Origin: Paragordius varius
Lineage: Eukaryota; Nematomorpha
Assembly: GCA_964247055.1 (NCBI GenBank)
Contig: OZ176050.1
Location: 372,001 to 436,000 of the forward strand
Length of the DNA stretch: 64,000 nucleotides
Reading direction: 5' to 3'
Shown: in pieces, positions 35,856-48,166 of the stretch
Layout: every line of letters begins with the position of its first letter
Position numbering within the stretch: position 1 is the stretch's first letter
The notes under the pieces: model-generated
Seen by the model: only the letters and a program-made list of their open reading frames with translations
What the model was told of the DNA's origin: nothing
Database searches by the model: none
Made by a program: the position numbers and the translations under genes

Positions 35856-36830
35856 TGCAAATTTGATCAGGTGATGTCACTATAATTTTTTTGGGTAGCC
35901 CTATGGTAGTTCCATCATCACCCCAAATATTTTCGAGATCGGAGTATAAATGTAATTTTTATTTTTTAAATATTTAAAAAATTTATTTTATACGATTTTA
36001 AAAATAAAAATGGCTACCTAAAATCCAAATTTGATCAGGTGATGTCGCCATAATTTTTTTTGGGTAGCCCTATGGTAGTTCCATCATCACCCCAAATACT
36101 TTGGGGATCGGACTATAAATGTAATTTTTATGAATTTTTTAAATATTTAAAAAATTTATTTTATACGATTTTAAAAATAAAAATGGCTACCTAAAATCCA
36201 AATTTGATCAGGTGATGTCACCATAATTTTTTTTGGGTAGCCCTATGGTAGTTCCATCATCACCCCAAATATTGTCGAGATCGGAGTATAAATGTAATTT
36301 TTTTGAATTTTTTAAATATTTAAAAAATTTATTTTATACGATTTTAAAAATAAAAATGGCTACCTAAAATCCAAATTTGATCAGGTGATGTCGCCATAAT
36401 TTTTTTTGGGTAGCCCTATAGTAGTTCCATCATCACCCCAAATATTTTGGGGATCGGACTATAAATGTAATTTTTATGAATTTTTTATTTAAAAAATTTA
36501 TTTTATACGATTTTAAAAATAAAAATGGCTACCTAAAATGCAAATTTGATCAGGTGATGTCACTATAATTTTTTTGGGTAGCCCTATGGTAGTTCCATCA
36601 TCACCCCAAATATTTTCGAGATCGGAGTATAAATGTAATTTTTATTTTTTAAATATTTAAAAAATTTATTTTATACGATTTTAAAAATAAAAATGGCTAC
36701 CTAAAATCCAAATTTGATCAGGTGATGTCGCCATAATTTTTTTTGGGTAGCCCTATGGTAGTTCCATCATCACCCCAAATATTTTCGAGATCGGAGTATA
36801 AATGTAATTTTTATTTTTTAAATATTTAAA
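35851..36830 (+). repeat. Short units lacking TGAA (TTTTTATTTTTTAAAT), 4-monomer spacing 683 bp
   Basis: The pair AAAATGCAAATTTGATC plus TTTTTATTTTTTAAAT (a 4-bp loss of TGAA) is at 35,851-35,970 and again at 36,534-36,652; a third TTTTTATTTTTTAAAT unit is at about 36,810. The left end of the AT palindrome is altered by the loss. Also in this stretch, TTTTTTATTTAAAAAATT (36,480 and, earlier, 34,250) lacks AAAT from the palindrome centre. These small losses are shared between copies, so they predate the duplication. Confidence 0.75.
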
Positions 36831-36929
36831 AAATTTATTTTATACGATTTTAAAAATAAAAATGGCTACCTAAAATCCAAATTTGATCAGGTGATGTCGC
36901 CATAATTTTTTTTGGGTAGCCCTATGGTA

Positions 36930-38100
36930 GTTCCATCATCATCCCAAATACTTTGGGGATCGGACTATAAATGTAATTTTTATGAATTTTTTAAATATTT
37001 AAAAAATTTATTTTATACGATTTTAAAAATAAAAATGGCTACCTAAAATCCAAATTTGATCAGGTGATGTCACCATAATTTTTTTTGGGTAGCCCTATGG
37101 TAGTTCCATCATCACCCCAAATACTTTGGGGATCGGACTATAAATGTAATTTTTATGAATTTTTTAAATATTTAAAAAATTTATTTTATACGATTTTAAA
37201 AATAAAAATGGCTACCTAAAATCCAAATTTGATCAGGTGATGTCACCATAATTTTTTTTGGGTAGCCCTATGGTAGTTCCATCATCACCCCAAATACTTT
37301 GGGGATCGGACTATAAATGTAATTTTTATGAATTTTTTAAATATTTAAAAAATTTATTTTATACGATTTTAAAAATAAAAATGGCTACCTAAAATCCAAA
37401 TTTGATCAGGTGATGTCGCCATAATTTTTTTTGGGTAGCCCTATGGTAGTTCCATCATCACCCCAAATACTTTGGGGATCGGACTATAAATGTAATTTTT
37501 ATGAATTTTTTAAATATTTAAAAAATTTATTTTATACGATTTTAAAAATAAAAATGGCTACCTAAAATCCAAATTTGATCAGGTGATGTCACCATAATTT
37601 TTTTGGTAGCCCTATGGTAGTTCCATCATCACCCCAAATACTTTGGGGATCGGACTATAAATGTAATTTTTATGAATTTTTTAAATATTTAAAAAATTTA
37701 TTTTATACGATTTTAAAAATAAAAATGGCTACCTAAAATCCAAATTTGATCAGGTGATGTCGCCATAATTTTTTTTGGGTAGCCCTATGGTAGTTCCATC
37801 ATCACCCCAAATACTTTGGGGATCGGACTATAAATGTAATTTTTATGAATTTTTTAAATATTTAAAAAATTTATTTTATACTATTTTAAAAATAAAAATG
37901 GCTACCTAAAATCCAAATTTGATCAGGTGATGTCACCATAATTTTTTTTGGGTAGCCCTATGGTAGTTCCATCATCACCCCAAATACTTTGGGGATCGGA
38001 CTATAAATGTAATTTTTATGAATTTTTTAAATATTTAAAAAATTTATTTTATACGATTTTAAAAATAAAAATGGCTACCTAAAATCCAAATTTGATCAGG
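36930..38100 (+). repeat. Homogeneous run of near-identical adjacent monomers
   Basis: About seven consecutive units end CCAAATACTTTGGGGATCGGACTATA (near 36,950, 37,125, 37,297, 37,470, 37,642, 37,812 and 37,984), with only TCACC/TCGCC alternation, one CATCATCATCCC (36,941), one TTTTTTTGGTAGCC and one TACTATTTT (37,881) separating them. Elsewhere in the array adjacent units usually belong to different classes, so this is a place where single-unit (or two-unit) amplification is recent. All carry the intact CCCCAAA-TAC-TTTGGGG hairpin. It abuts the left end of the 1,553-bp duplication. Confidence 0.8.
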
Positions 38101-41100
38101 TGATGTCACCATAATTTGTTTTGGGTAGCCCTATGGTAGTTCCATCATCACCCCAAATATTTTCGAGATCGGAGTATAAATGTAATTTTTATGAATTTTT
38201 TAAATATTTAAAAAATTTATTTTATACGATTTTAAAAATAAAAATGGCTACCTAAAATCCAAATTTGATCAGGTGATGTCACCATAATTTTTTTGGTAGC
38301 CCTATGGTAGTTCCATCATCACCCCAAATATTTTGGGGATCGGACTATAAATGTAATTTTTATGAATTTTTTAAATATTTAAAAAATTTATTTTATACGA
38401 TTTTAAAAATAAAAATGGCTACCTAAAATCCAAATTTGATCAGGTGATGTCGCCATAATTTTTTTTACGTAGCCCTATGGTAGTTCCATCATCACCCCAA
38501 ATACTTTGGGGATCGGACTATAAATGTAATTTTTATAAATTTTTTAAATATTTAAAAAATTTATTTTATACGATTTTAAAAATAAAAATGGCTACCTAAA
38601 ATCCAAATTTGATCAGGTGATGTCACCATAATTTTTTTTGGGTAGCCCTATGGTAGTTCCATCATCACCCCAAATATTTTCGAGATAGGAGTATAAATGT
38701 AATTTTTATGAATTTTTTAAATATTTAAAAAATTTATTTTATACGATTTAAAAATAAAAATGGCTACCTAAAATCCAAATTTGATCAGGTGATGTCATTA
38801 TAATTTTTTTTGGGTAGCCCTATGGTAGTTCCATCATCACCCCAAATATTTTGGGGATCGGACTATAAATGTAATTTTTATGAATTTTTTAAATATTTAA
38901 AAAATTTATTTTATACGATTTTAAAAATAAAAATGGCTACCTAAAATCCAAATTTGATCAGGTGATGTCGCCATAATTTTTTTACGTAGCCCTATGGTAG
39001 TTCCATCATCACCCCAAATATTTTGGGGATCGGACTATAAATGTAATTTTTATGAATTTTTTAAATATTTAAAAAATTTATTTTATACGATTTTAAAAAT
39101 AAAAATGGCTACCTAAAATCCAAATTTGATCAGGTGATGTCACCTTAATTTTTTTTGGGTAGCCCTATGGTAGTTCCATCATCACCCCAAATATTTTCGA
39201 GATCGGAGTATAAATGTAATTTTTATGAATTTTTTAAATATTTAAAAAATTTATTTTATACGATTTTAAAAATAAAAATGGCTACCTAAAATCCAAATTT
39301 GATCAGGTGATGTCACCATAATTTTTTTTGGGTAGCCCTATGGTAGTTCCATCATCACCCCAAATATTGTCGAGATCGGAGTATAAATGTAATTTTTATG
39401 AATTTTTTAAATATTTAAAAAATTTATTTTATACGATTTTAAAAATAAAAATGGCTATCTAAAATCCAAATTTGATCAGGTGATGTCACCATAATTTTTT
39501 TTGGGTAGCCCTATGGTAGTTCCATCATCACCCCAAATACTTTGGGGATCGGACTATAAATGTAATTTTTATGAATTTTTTAAATATTTAAAAAATTTAT
39601 TTTATACGATTTTAAAAATAAAAATGGCTACCTAAAATCCAAATTTGATCAGGTGATGTCACCATAATTTGTTTTGGGTAGCCCTATGGTAGTTCCATCA
39701 TCACCCCAAATATTTTCGAGATCGGAGTATAAATGTAATTTTTATGAATTTTTTAAATATTTAAAAAATTTATTTTATACGATTTTAAAAATAAAAATGG
39801 CTACCTAAAATCCAAATTTGATCAGGTGATGTCACCATAATTTTTTTGGTAGCCCTATGGTAGTTCCATCATCACCCCAAATATTTTGGGGATCGGACTA
39901 TAAATGTAATTTTTATGAATTTTTTAAATATTTCAAAAATTTTTTTTATACGATTTTAAAAATAAAAATGGCTACCTAAAATCCAAATTTGATCAGGTGA
40001 TGTCGCCATAATTTTTTTTACGTAGCCCTATGGTAGTTCCATCATCACCCCAAATACTTTGGGGATCGGACTATAAATGTAATTTTTATAAATTTTTTAA
40101 ATATTTAAAAAATTTATTTTATACGATTTTAAAAATAAAAATGGCTACCTAAAATCCAAATTTGATCAGGTGATGTCACCATAATTTTTTTTGGGTAGCC
40201 CTATGGTAGTTCCATCATCACCCCAAATATTTTCGAGATAGGAGTATAAATGTAATTTTTATGAATTTTTTAAATATTTAAAAAATTTATTTTATACGAT
40301 TTAAAAATAAAAATGGCTACCTAAAATCCAAATTTGATCAGGTGATGTCATTATAATTTTTTTTGGGTAGCCCTATGGTAGTTCCATCATCACCCCAAAT
40401 ATTTTGGGGATCGGACTATAAATGTAATTTTTATGAATTTTTTAAATATTTAAAAAATTTATTTTATACGATTTTAAAAATAAAAATGGCTACCTAAAAT
40501 CCAAATTTGATCAGGTGATGTCGCCATAATTTTTTTACGTAGCCCTATGGTAGTTCCATCATCACCCCAAATATTTTGGGGATCGGACTATAAATGTAAT
40601 TTTTATGAATTTTTTAAATATTTAAAAAATTTATTTTATACGATTTTAAAAATAAAAATGGCTACCTAAAATCCAAATTTGATCAGGTGATGTCACCTTA
40701 ATTTTTTTTGGGTAGCCCTATGGTAGTTCCATCATCACCCCAAATATTTTCGAGATCGGAGTATAAATGTAATTTTTATGAATTTTTTAAATATTTAAAA
40801 AATTTATTTTATACGATTTTAAAAATAAAAATGGCTACCTAAAATCCAAATTTGATCAGGTGATGTCACCATAATTTTTTTTGGGTAGCCCTATGGTAGT
40901 TCCATCATCACCCCAAATATTGTCGAGATCGGAGTATAAATGTAATTTTTATGAATTTTTTAAATATTTAAAAAATTTATTTTATACGATTTTAAAAATA
41001 AAAATGGCTATCTAAAATCCAAATTTGATCAGGTGATGTCACCATAATTTTTTTTGGGTAGCCCTATGGTAGTTCCATCATCACCCCAAATACTTTGGGG

Positions 41101-41223
41101 ATCGGACTATAAATGTAATTTTTATGAATTTTTTAAATATTTAAAAAATTTATTTTATACGATTTTAAAAATAAAAATGGCTACCTAAAATCCAAATTTG
41201 ATCAGGTGATGTCACCATAATTT
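37906..41223 (+). repeat. 9-monomer tandem duplication, unit 1,553 bp (about 2.1 copies)
   Basis: The tract 37,906-39,670 recurs at 39,459-41,223. Shared rare variants: AATTTGTTTTGGG (38,118/39,671), TTTTTTTGGTAGCC, TTTTTACGTAGCC, TTTTTATAAATT, CGAGATAGGAG (38,681/40,234), CGATTTAAAAATAAA with one T lost (38,743/40,296), TCATTATAA, TCACCTTAATT and GGCTATCTAAAA (39,451/41,004). The copies overlap by one monomer-sized tract, as a tandem duplication predicts. Private changes are few, mainly TATTTCAAAAATTTTTTTTATACG at about 39,931. The left bound is GGCTACC versus GGCTATC (37,905/39,458). Confidence 0.87.
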
Positions 41224-42478
41224 TTTTTGGGTAGCCCTATGGTAGTTCCATCATCACCCCAAATATTTTGGGGATCGGACTATAAATGTAATTTTTATGA
41301 ATTTTTTAAATATTTAAAAAATTTATTTTATACGATTTTAAAAATAAAAATGGCTACCTAAAATCCAAATTTGATCAGGTGATGTCGCCATAATTTTTTT
41401 TGGGTAGTCCTATGGTAGTTCCATCATCACCCCAAATACTTTGGGGATCGGACTATAAATGTAATTTTTATAAATTTTTTAAATATTTAAAAAATTTATT
41501 TTATACGATTTTAAAAATAAAAATGGCTACCTAAAATCCAAATTTGATCAGGTGATGTCACCATAATTTTTTTTGGGTAGCCCTATGGTAGTTCCATCAT
41601 CACCCCAAATATTTTCGAGATTGGAGTATAAATGTAATTTTTATGAATTTTTTAAATATTTAAAAAATTTATTTTATACGATTTTAAAAATAAAAATGGC
41701 TACCTAAAATCCAAATTTGATCAGGTGATGTCACCATAATTTTTTTTGGGTAGCCCTATGGTAGTTCCATCATCACCCCAAATATTGTCGAGATCGGAGT
41801 ATAAATGTAATTTTTATGAATTTTTTAAATATTTAAAAAATTTATTTTATACGATTTTAAAAATAAAAATGGCTATCTAAAATCCAAATTTGATCAGGTG
41901 ATGTCACCATAATTTTTTTTGGGTAGCCCTATGGTAGTTCCATGATCACCCCAAATATTTTGGGGATCGGACTATAAATGTAATTTTTATGAATTTTTTA
42001 AATATTTAAAAAATTTATTTTATACGATTTTAAAAATAAAAATGGCTACCTAAAATCCAAATTTGATCAGGTGATGTCGCCATAATTTTTTTTGGGTAGT
42101 CCTATGGTAGTTCCATCATCACCCCAAATACTTTGGGGATCGGACTATAAATGTAATTTTTATAAATTTTTTAAATATTTAAAAAATTTATTTTATACGA
42201 TTTTAAAAATAAAAATGGCTACCTAAAATCCAAATTTCATCAGGTGATGTCACCATAATTTTTTTTGGGTAGCCCTATGGTAGTTCCATCATCACCCCAA
42301 ATATTTTCGAGATTGGAGTATAAATGTAATTTTTATGAATTTTTTAAATATTTAAAAAATTTATTTTATACGATTTTAAAAATAAAAATGGCTACCTAAA
42401 ATCCAAATTTGATCAGGTGATGTCACCATAATTTTTTTTGGGTAGCCCTATGGTAGTTCCATCATCACCCCAAATATT
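41184..42478 (+). repeat. 4-monomer higher-order repeat, spacing 692 bp
   Basis: The tract 41,184-41,786 recurs at 41,876-42,478 with exactly 4 x 173 spacing. Shared variants are GGGTAGTCCTATGG (41,401/42,093), TTTTTATAAATT and CGAGATTGGAG (41,616/42,308). Private changes in the second copy are CCATGATCACC (41,944) and AAATTTCATCAGG (42,238). The same GTAGTCC unit reappears at 46,582 through a longer-range copy. Confidence 0.83.
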
Positions 42479-43929
42479 TTGGGGATCGGACTATAAATGT
42501 AATTTTTATGAATTTTTTAAATATTTAAAAAATTTATTTTATACGATTTTAAAAATAAAAATGGCTACCTAAAATCCAAATTTGATCAGGTGATGTCGCC
42601 ATAATTTTTTTTACGTAGCCCTATGGTAGTTCCATCATCACCCCAAATATTTTGGGGATCGGACTATAAATGTAATTTTTATGAATTTTTTAAATATTTA
42701 AAAAATTTATTTTATACGATTTTAAAAATAAAAATGGCTACCTAAAATCCAAATTTGATCAGGTGATGTCACCTTAATTTTTTTTGGGTAGCCCTATGGT
42801 AGTTCCATCATCACCCCAAATATTTTCGAGATCGGAGTATAAATGTAATTTTTATGAATTTTTTAAATATTTAAAAAATTTATTTTATACGATTTTAAAA
42901 ATAAAAATGGCTACCTAAAATCCAAATTTGATCAGGTGATGTCACCATAATTTTTTTTGGGTAGCCCTATGGTAGTTCCATCATCACCCCAAATATTGTC
43001 GAGATCGGATTATAAATGTAATTTTTTTGAATTTTTTAAATATTTAAAAAATTTATTTTATACGATTTTAAAAATAAAAATGGCTACCTAAAATCCAAAT
43101 TTGATCAGGTGATGTCACCATAATTTTTTTTGGGTAGCCCTATGGTAGTTCCATCATCACCCCAAATATTTTCGAGATCGGAGTATAAATGTAATTTTTA
43201 TGAATTTTTTAAATATTTAAAAAATTTATTTTATACGATTTTAAAAATAAAAATGGCTACCTAAAATCCAAATTTGATCAGGTGATGTCACTATAATTTT
43301 TTTGGGTAGCCCTATGGTAGTTCCATCATCACACCAAATATTTTGGGGATCGGACTATAAATGTAATTTTTATGAATTTTTTAAATATTTAAAAAATTTA
43401 TTTTATACGATTTTAAAAATAAAAATGGCTACCTAAAATCCAAATTTGATCAGGTGATGTCGCCATAATTTTTTTTGGGTAGCCCTATGGTAGTTCCATC
43501 ATCACCCCGAATATTTTGGGGATCGGAGTATAAATGTAATTTTTATGAATTTTTTAAATATTTAAAAAATTTATTTTATACGATTTTAAAAATAAAAATG
43601 GCTACCTAAAATCCAAATTTGATCAGGTGATGTCGCCATAATTTTTTTTGGGTAGCCCTATGGTAGTTCCATCATCACCCCGAATACTTTGGGGATCTGA
43701 CTATAAATGTAATTTTTATGAATTTTTTAAATATTTTAAAAATTTATTTTATACGATTTTAAAAATAAAAATGGCTACCTAAAATCCAAATTTGATCAGG
43801 TGATGTCGCCATAATTTTTTTTGGGTAGCCCTATAGTAGTTCCATCATCACCCCAAATATTTTGGGGATCCGACTATAAATGTAATTTTTATGAATTTTT
43901 TAAATATTTGAAAAATTTATTTTATACGA

Positions 43930-43950
43930 TTTAAAAAAAAAAAAATGGCT
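43930..43950 (+). repeat. Monomer with poly(A) expansion (13 A before TGGC), four copies
   Basis: In place of CGATTTTAAAAATAAAAATGG the unit reads CGATTT, then 13 A, then TGG. The TGGCT after the run is at 43,946, 48,781, 51,195 and 57,055; the last copy has 12 A. All four are preceded by ATTTGAAAAATTT and by GGGGATCCGAC, so they descend from one unit. The spacings (4,835, 2,414 and 5,860) match or approximate the segment duplications of this region. Loss of one A in the fourth copy fits ordinary slippage. Confidence 0.85.
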
Positions 43951-44930
43951 ACCTAAAATCCAAATTTGATCAGGTGATGTCACCATAATTTTTTTTGGGT
44001 AGCCCTATGGTAGTTCCATCATCACCCCAAATATTTTCGAGATCGGAGTATAAATGTAATTTTTATAAATTTTTTAAATATTTAAAAAATTTATTTTATA
44101 CGATTTTAAAAATAAAAATGGCTACCTAAAATCCAAATTTGATCAGGTGATGTCGCCATAATTTTTTTTGGGTAGCCCTATGGTAGTTCCATCATCACCC
44201 CAAATATTTTGGGGATCGGACTATAAATGTAATTTTTATGAATTTTTTAAATATTTAAAAAATTTATTTTATACGATTTTAAAAATAAAAATGGCTACCT
44301 AAAATCCAAATTTGATCAGGTGATGTCACTATAATTTTTTTGGGTAGCCCTATGGTAGTTCCATCATAACCCCAAATATTTTGGGGATCGGACTATAAAT
44401 GTAATTTTTATGAATTTTTTAAATATTTAAAAAATTTATTTTATACGATTTTAAAAATAAAAATGGCTACCTAAAATCCAAATTTGATCAGGTGATGTCG
44501 CCATAATTTTTTTTGGGTAGCCCTATGGTAGTTCCATCATCACCCCAAATATTTTGGGGATCGGATTTTAAATGTAATTTTTATGAATTTTTTAAATATT
44601 TAAAAAATTTATTTTATACGATTTTAAAAATAAAAATGGCTACCTAAAATCCAAATTTGATCAGGTGATGTCACCATAATTTTTTTTGGGTAGCCCTATG
44701 ATAGTTCCATCATCACCCCAAATATTTTCGAGATCGGAGTATAAATGTAATTTTTATGAATTTTTTAAATATTTAAAAAATTTATTTTATACGATTTTAA
44801 AAATAAAAATGGCTACCTAAAATCCAAATTTGATCAGGTGATGTCACTATAATTTTTTTGGGTAGCCTATGGTAGTTCCATCATCACCCCAAATATTTTG
44901 GGGATCGGAGTATAAATGTAATTTTTATGA

Positions 44931-44960
44931 ATTTTTTAAATATTTATTTATTTTATACGA
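44931..44960 (+). repeat. Palindrome-truncated unit AAATATTTATTTATTTTATACG (first of a series)
   Basis: A 5-bp loss converts AAATATTTAAAAAATTTATTTT to AAATATTTATTTATTTT and destroys the right arm of the 24-bp palindrome. Copies are near 44,940, 49,775, 52,189, 53,395, 55,810, 57,705, 60,425 and 62,965. A further shortened form, AAATATTTATTTTATACG, is at 59,601 and 62,150. None was seen left of 44 kb. Most are linked to TCACTATAA and GGGGATCGGAGTATA. The recurrence shows that a broken palindrome does not prevent amplification. Confidence 0.8.
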
Positions 44961-45875
44961 TTTTAAAAATAAAAATGGCTACCTAAAATCCAAATTTGAT
45001 CAGGTGATGTCGCCATAATTTTTTTTGGGTAGCCCTATGGTAGTTCCATCATCACCCCGAATATTTTGGGGATCGGAGTATAAATGTAATTTTTATGAAT
45101 TTTTTAAATATTTAAAAAATTTATTTTATACGATTTTAAAAATAAAAATGGCTACCTAAAATCCAAATTTGATCAGGTGATGTCGCCATAATTTTTTTTG
45201 GGTAGCCCTATGGTAGTTCCATCATCACCCCGAATACTTTGGGGATCGGACTATAAATGTAATTTTTATGAATTTTTTAAATATTTAAAAAATTTATTTT
45301 ATACGATTTTAAAAATAAAAATGGCTACCTAAAATCCAAATTTGATCAGGTGATGTCGCCAAAATTTTTTTTGGGTAGCCCTATGGTAGTTCCATCATCA
45401 ACCCAAATATTGTCGAGATCGGAGTATAAATGTAATTTTTTTGAATTTTTTAAATATTTAAAAAATTTATTTTATACGATTTTAAAAATAAAAATGGCTA
45501 CCTAAAATCCAAATTTGATCAGGTGATGTCACCATAATTTTTTTGGGTAGCCCTATGGTAGTTCCATCATCACCCCAAATATTTTCGAGATCGGAGTATA
45601 AATGTAATTTTTATAAATTTTTTAAATATTTAAAAAATTTATTTTATACGATTTTAAAAATAAAAATGGCTACCTAAAATCCAAATTTGATCAGGTGATG
45701 TCGCCATAATTTTTTTTGGGTAGCCCTATGGTAGTTCCATCATCACCCCAAATATTTTGGGGATCGGACTATAAATGTAATTTTTATGAATTTTTTAAAT
45801 ATTTAAAAAATTTATTTTATACGATTTTAAAAATAAAAATGGCTACCTAAAATCCAAATTTGATCAGGTGATGTC

Positions 45876-45970
45876 GCCATGATTTTTTTTGGGTAGCCCT
45901 ATGGTAGTTCCATCATCACCCCAAATATTTTCGAGATCGGAGTATAAATATAATTTTTATGAATTTCTTA
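45876..45970 (+). repeat. TCGCCATGATT / AATTTCTTAAAT marker monomer (three copies)
   Basis: This unit carries TCGCCATGATTTTTTTT (G at 45,881), GTATAAATATAAT and GAATTTCTTAAAT. It recurs with the G at 53,130 and 57,441, spacings 7,249 and 4,311 bp. In each case the preceding unit is TCGCC with TTTTGGGG, and that in turn follows a TTTTTATAAATT unit. In the first copy what follows differs (TTGTCGAG unit), in the other two it is TCACTATAA with AAATATTTATTTATTTT, so the first copy has been cut by the 5,181-bp duplication boundary at about 45,968. Confidence 0.8.
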
Positions 45971-48166
45971 AATATTTAAAAAATTTATTTTATACGATTT
46001 TAAAAATAAAAATGGCTACCTAAAATCCAAATTTGATCAGGTGATGTCACCATAATTTTTTTTGGGTAGCCCTATGGTAGTTCCATCATCACCCCAAATA
46101 TTGTCGAGATCGGAGTATAAATGTAATTTTTATGAATTTTTTAAATATTTAAAAAATTTATTTTATACGATTTTAAAAATAAAAATGGCTATCTAAAATC
46201 CAAATTTGATCAGGTGATGTCACCATAATTTTTTTTGGGTAGCCCTATGGTAGTTCCATCATCACCCCAAATACTTTGGGGATCGGACTATAAATGTAAT
46301 TTTTATGAATTTTTTAAATATTTAAAAAATTTATTTTATACGATTTTAAAAATAAAAATGGCTACCTAAAATCCAAATTTGATCAGGTGATGTCACCATA
46401 ATTTTTTTTGGGTAGCCCTATGGTAGTTCCATCATCACCCCAAATATTTTGGGGATCGGACTATAAATGTAATTTTTATGAATTTTTTAAATATTTAAAA
46501 AATTTATTTTATACGATTTTAAAAATAAAAATGGCTACCTAAAATCCAAATTTGATCAGGTGATGTCGCCATAATTTTTTTTGGGTAGTCCTATGGTAGT
46601 TCCATCATCACCCCAAATACTTTGGGGATCGGACTATAAATGTAATTTTTATAAATTTTTTAAATATTTAAAAAATTTATTTTATACGATTTTAAAAATA
46701 AAAATGGCTACCTAAAATCCAAATTTGATCAGGTGATGTCACCATAATTTTTTTTGGGTAGCCCTATGGTAGTTCCATCATCACCCCAAATATTTTCGAG
46801 ATTGGAGTATAAATGTAATTTTTATGAATTTTTTAAATATTTAAAAAATTTATTTTATACGATTTTAAAAATAAAAATGGCTACCTAAAATCCAAATTTG
46901 ATCAGGTGATGTCACCATAATTTTTTTTGGGTAGCCCTATGGTAGTTCCATCATCACCCCAAATATTGTCGAGATCGGAGTATAAATGTAATTTTTATGA
47001 ATTTTTTAAATATTTAAAAAATTTATTTTATACGATTTTAAAAATAAAAATGGCTATCTAAAATCCAAATTTCATCAGGTGATGTCACCATAATTTTTTT
47101 TGGGTAGCCCTATGGTAGTTCCATCATCACCCCAAATATTTTCGAGATTGGAGTATAAATGTAATTTTTATGAATTTTTTAAATATTTAAAAAATTTATT
47201 TTATACGATTTTAAAAATAAAAATGGCTACCTAAAATCCAAATTTGATCAGGTGATGTCACCATAATTTTTTTTGGGTAGCCCTATGGTAGTTCCATCAT
47301 CACCCCAAATATTTTGGGGATCGGACTATAAATGTAATTTTTATGAATTTTTTAAATATTTAAAAAATTTATTTTATACGATTTTAAAAATAAAAATGGC
47401 TACCTAAAATCCAAATTTGATCAGGTGATGTCGCCATAATTTTTTTTACGTAGCCCTATGGTAGTTCCATCATCACCCCAAATATTTTGGGGATCGGACT
47501 ATAAATGTAATTTTTATGAATTTTTTAAATATTTAAAAAATTTATTTTATACGATTTTAAAAATAAAAATGGCTACCTAAAATCCAAATTTGATCAGGTG
47601 ATGTCACCTTAATTTTTTTTGGGTAGCCCTATGGTAGTTCCATCATCACCCCAAATATTTTCGAGATCGGAGTATAAATGTAATTTTTATGAATTTTTTA
47701 AATATTTAAAAAATTTATTTTATACGATTTTAAAAATAAAAATGGCTACCTAAAATCCAAATTTGATCAGGTGATGTCACCATAATTTTTTTTGGGTAGC
47801 CCTATGGTAGTTCCATCATCACCCCAAATATTGTCGAGATCGGATTATAAATGTAATTTTTTTGAATTTTTTAAATATTTAAAAAATTTATTTTATACGA
47901 TTTTAAAAATAAAAATGGCTACCTAAAATCCAAATTTGATCAGGTGATGTCACCATAATTTTTTTTGGGTAGCCCTATGGTAGTTCCATCATCACCCCAA
48001 ATATTTTCGAGATCGGAGTATAAATGTAATTTTTATGAATTTTTTAAATATTTAAAAAATTTATTTTATACGATTTTAAAAATAAAAATGGCTACCTAAA
48101 ATCCAAATTTGATCAGGTGATGTCACTATAATTTTTTTGGGTAGCCCTATGGTAGTTCCATCATCA

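Noticed and set aside
43930-43950. Poly(A) tail of a retroposed element
   Set aside because: The 13-A run replaces the native A-rich TTTTAAAAATAAAAATGG segment of the same unit, with no inserted sequence and no target-site duplication; it is a local expansion copied by segment duplication.
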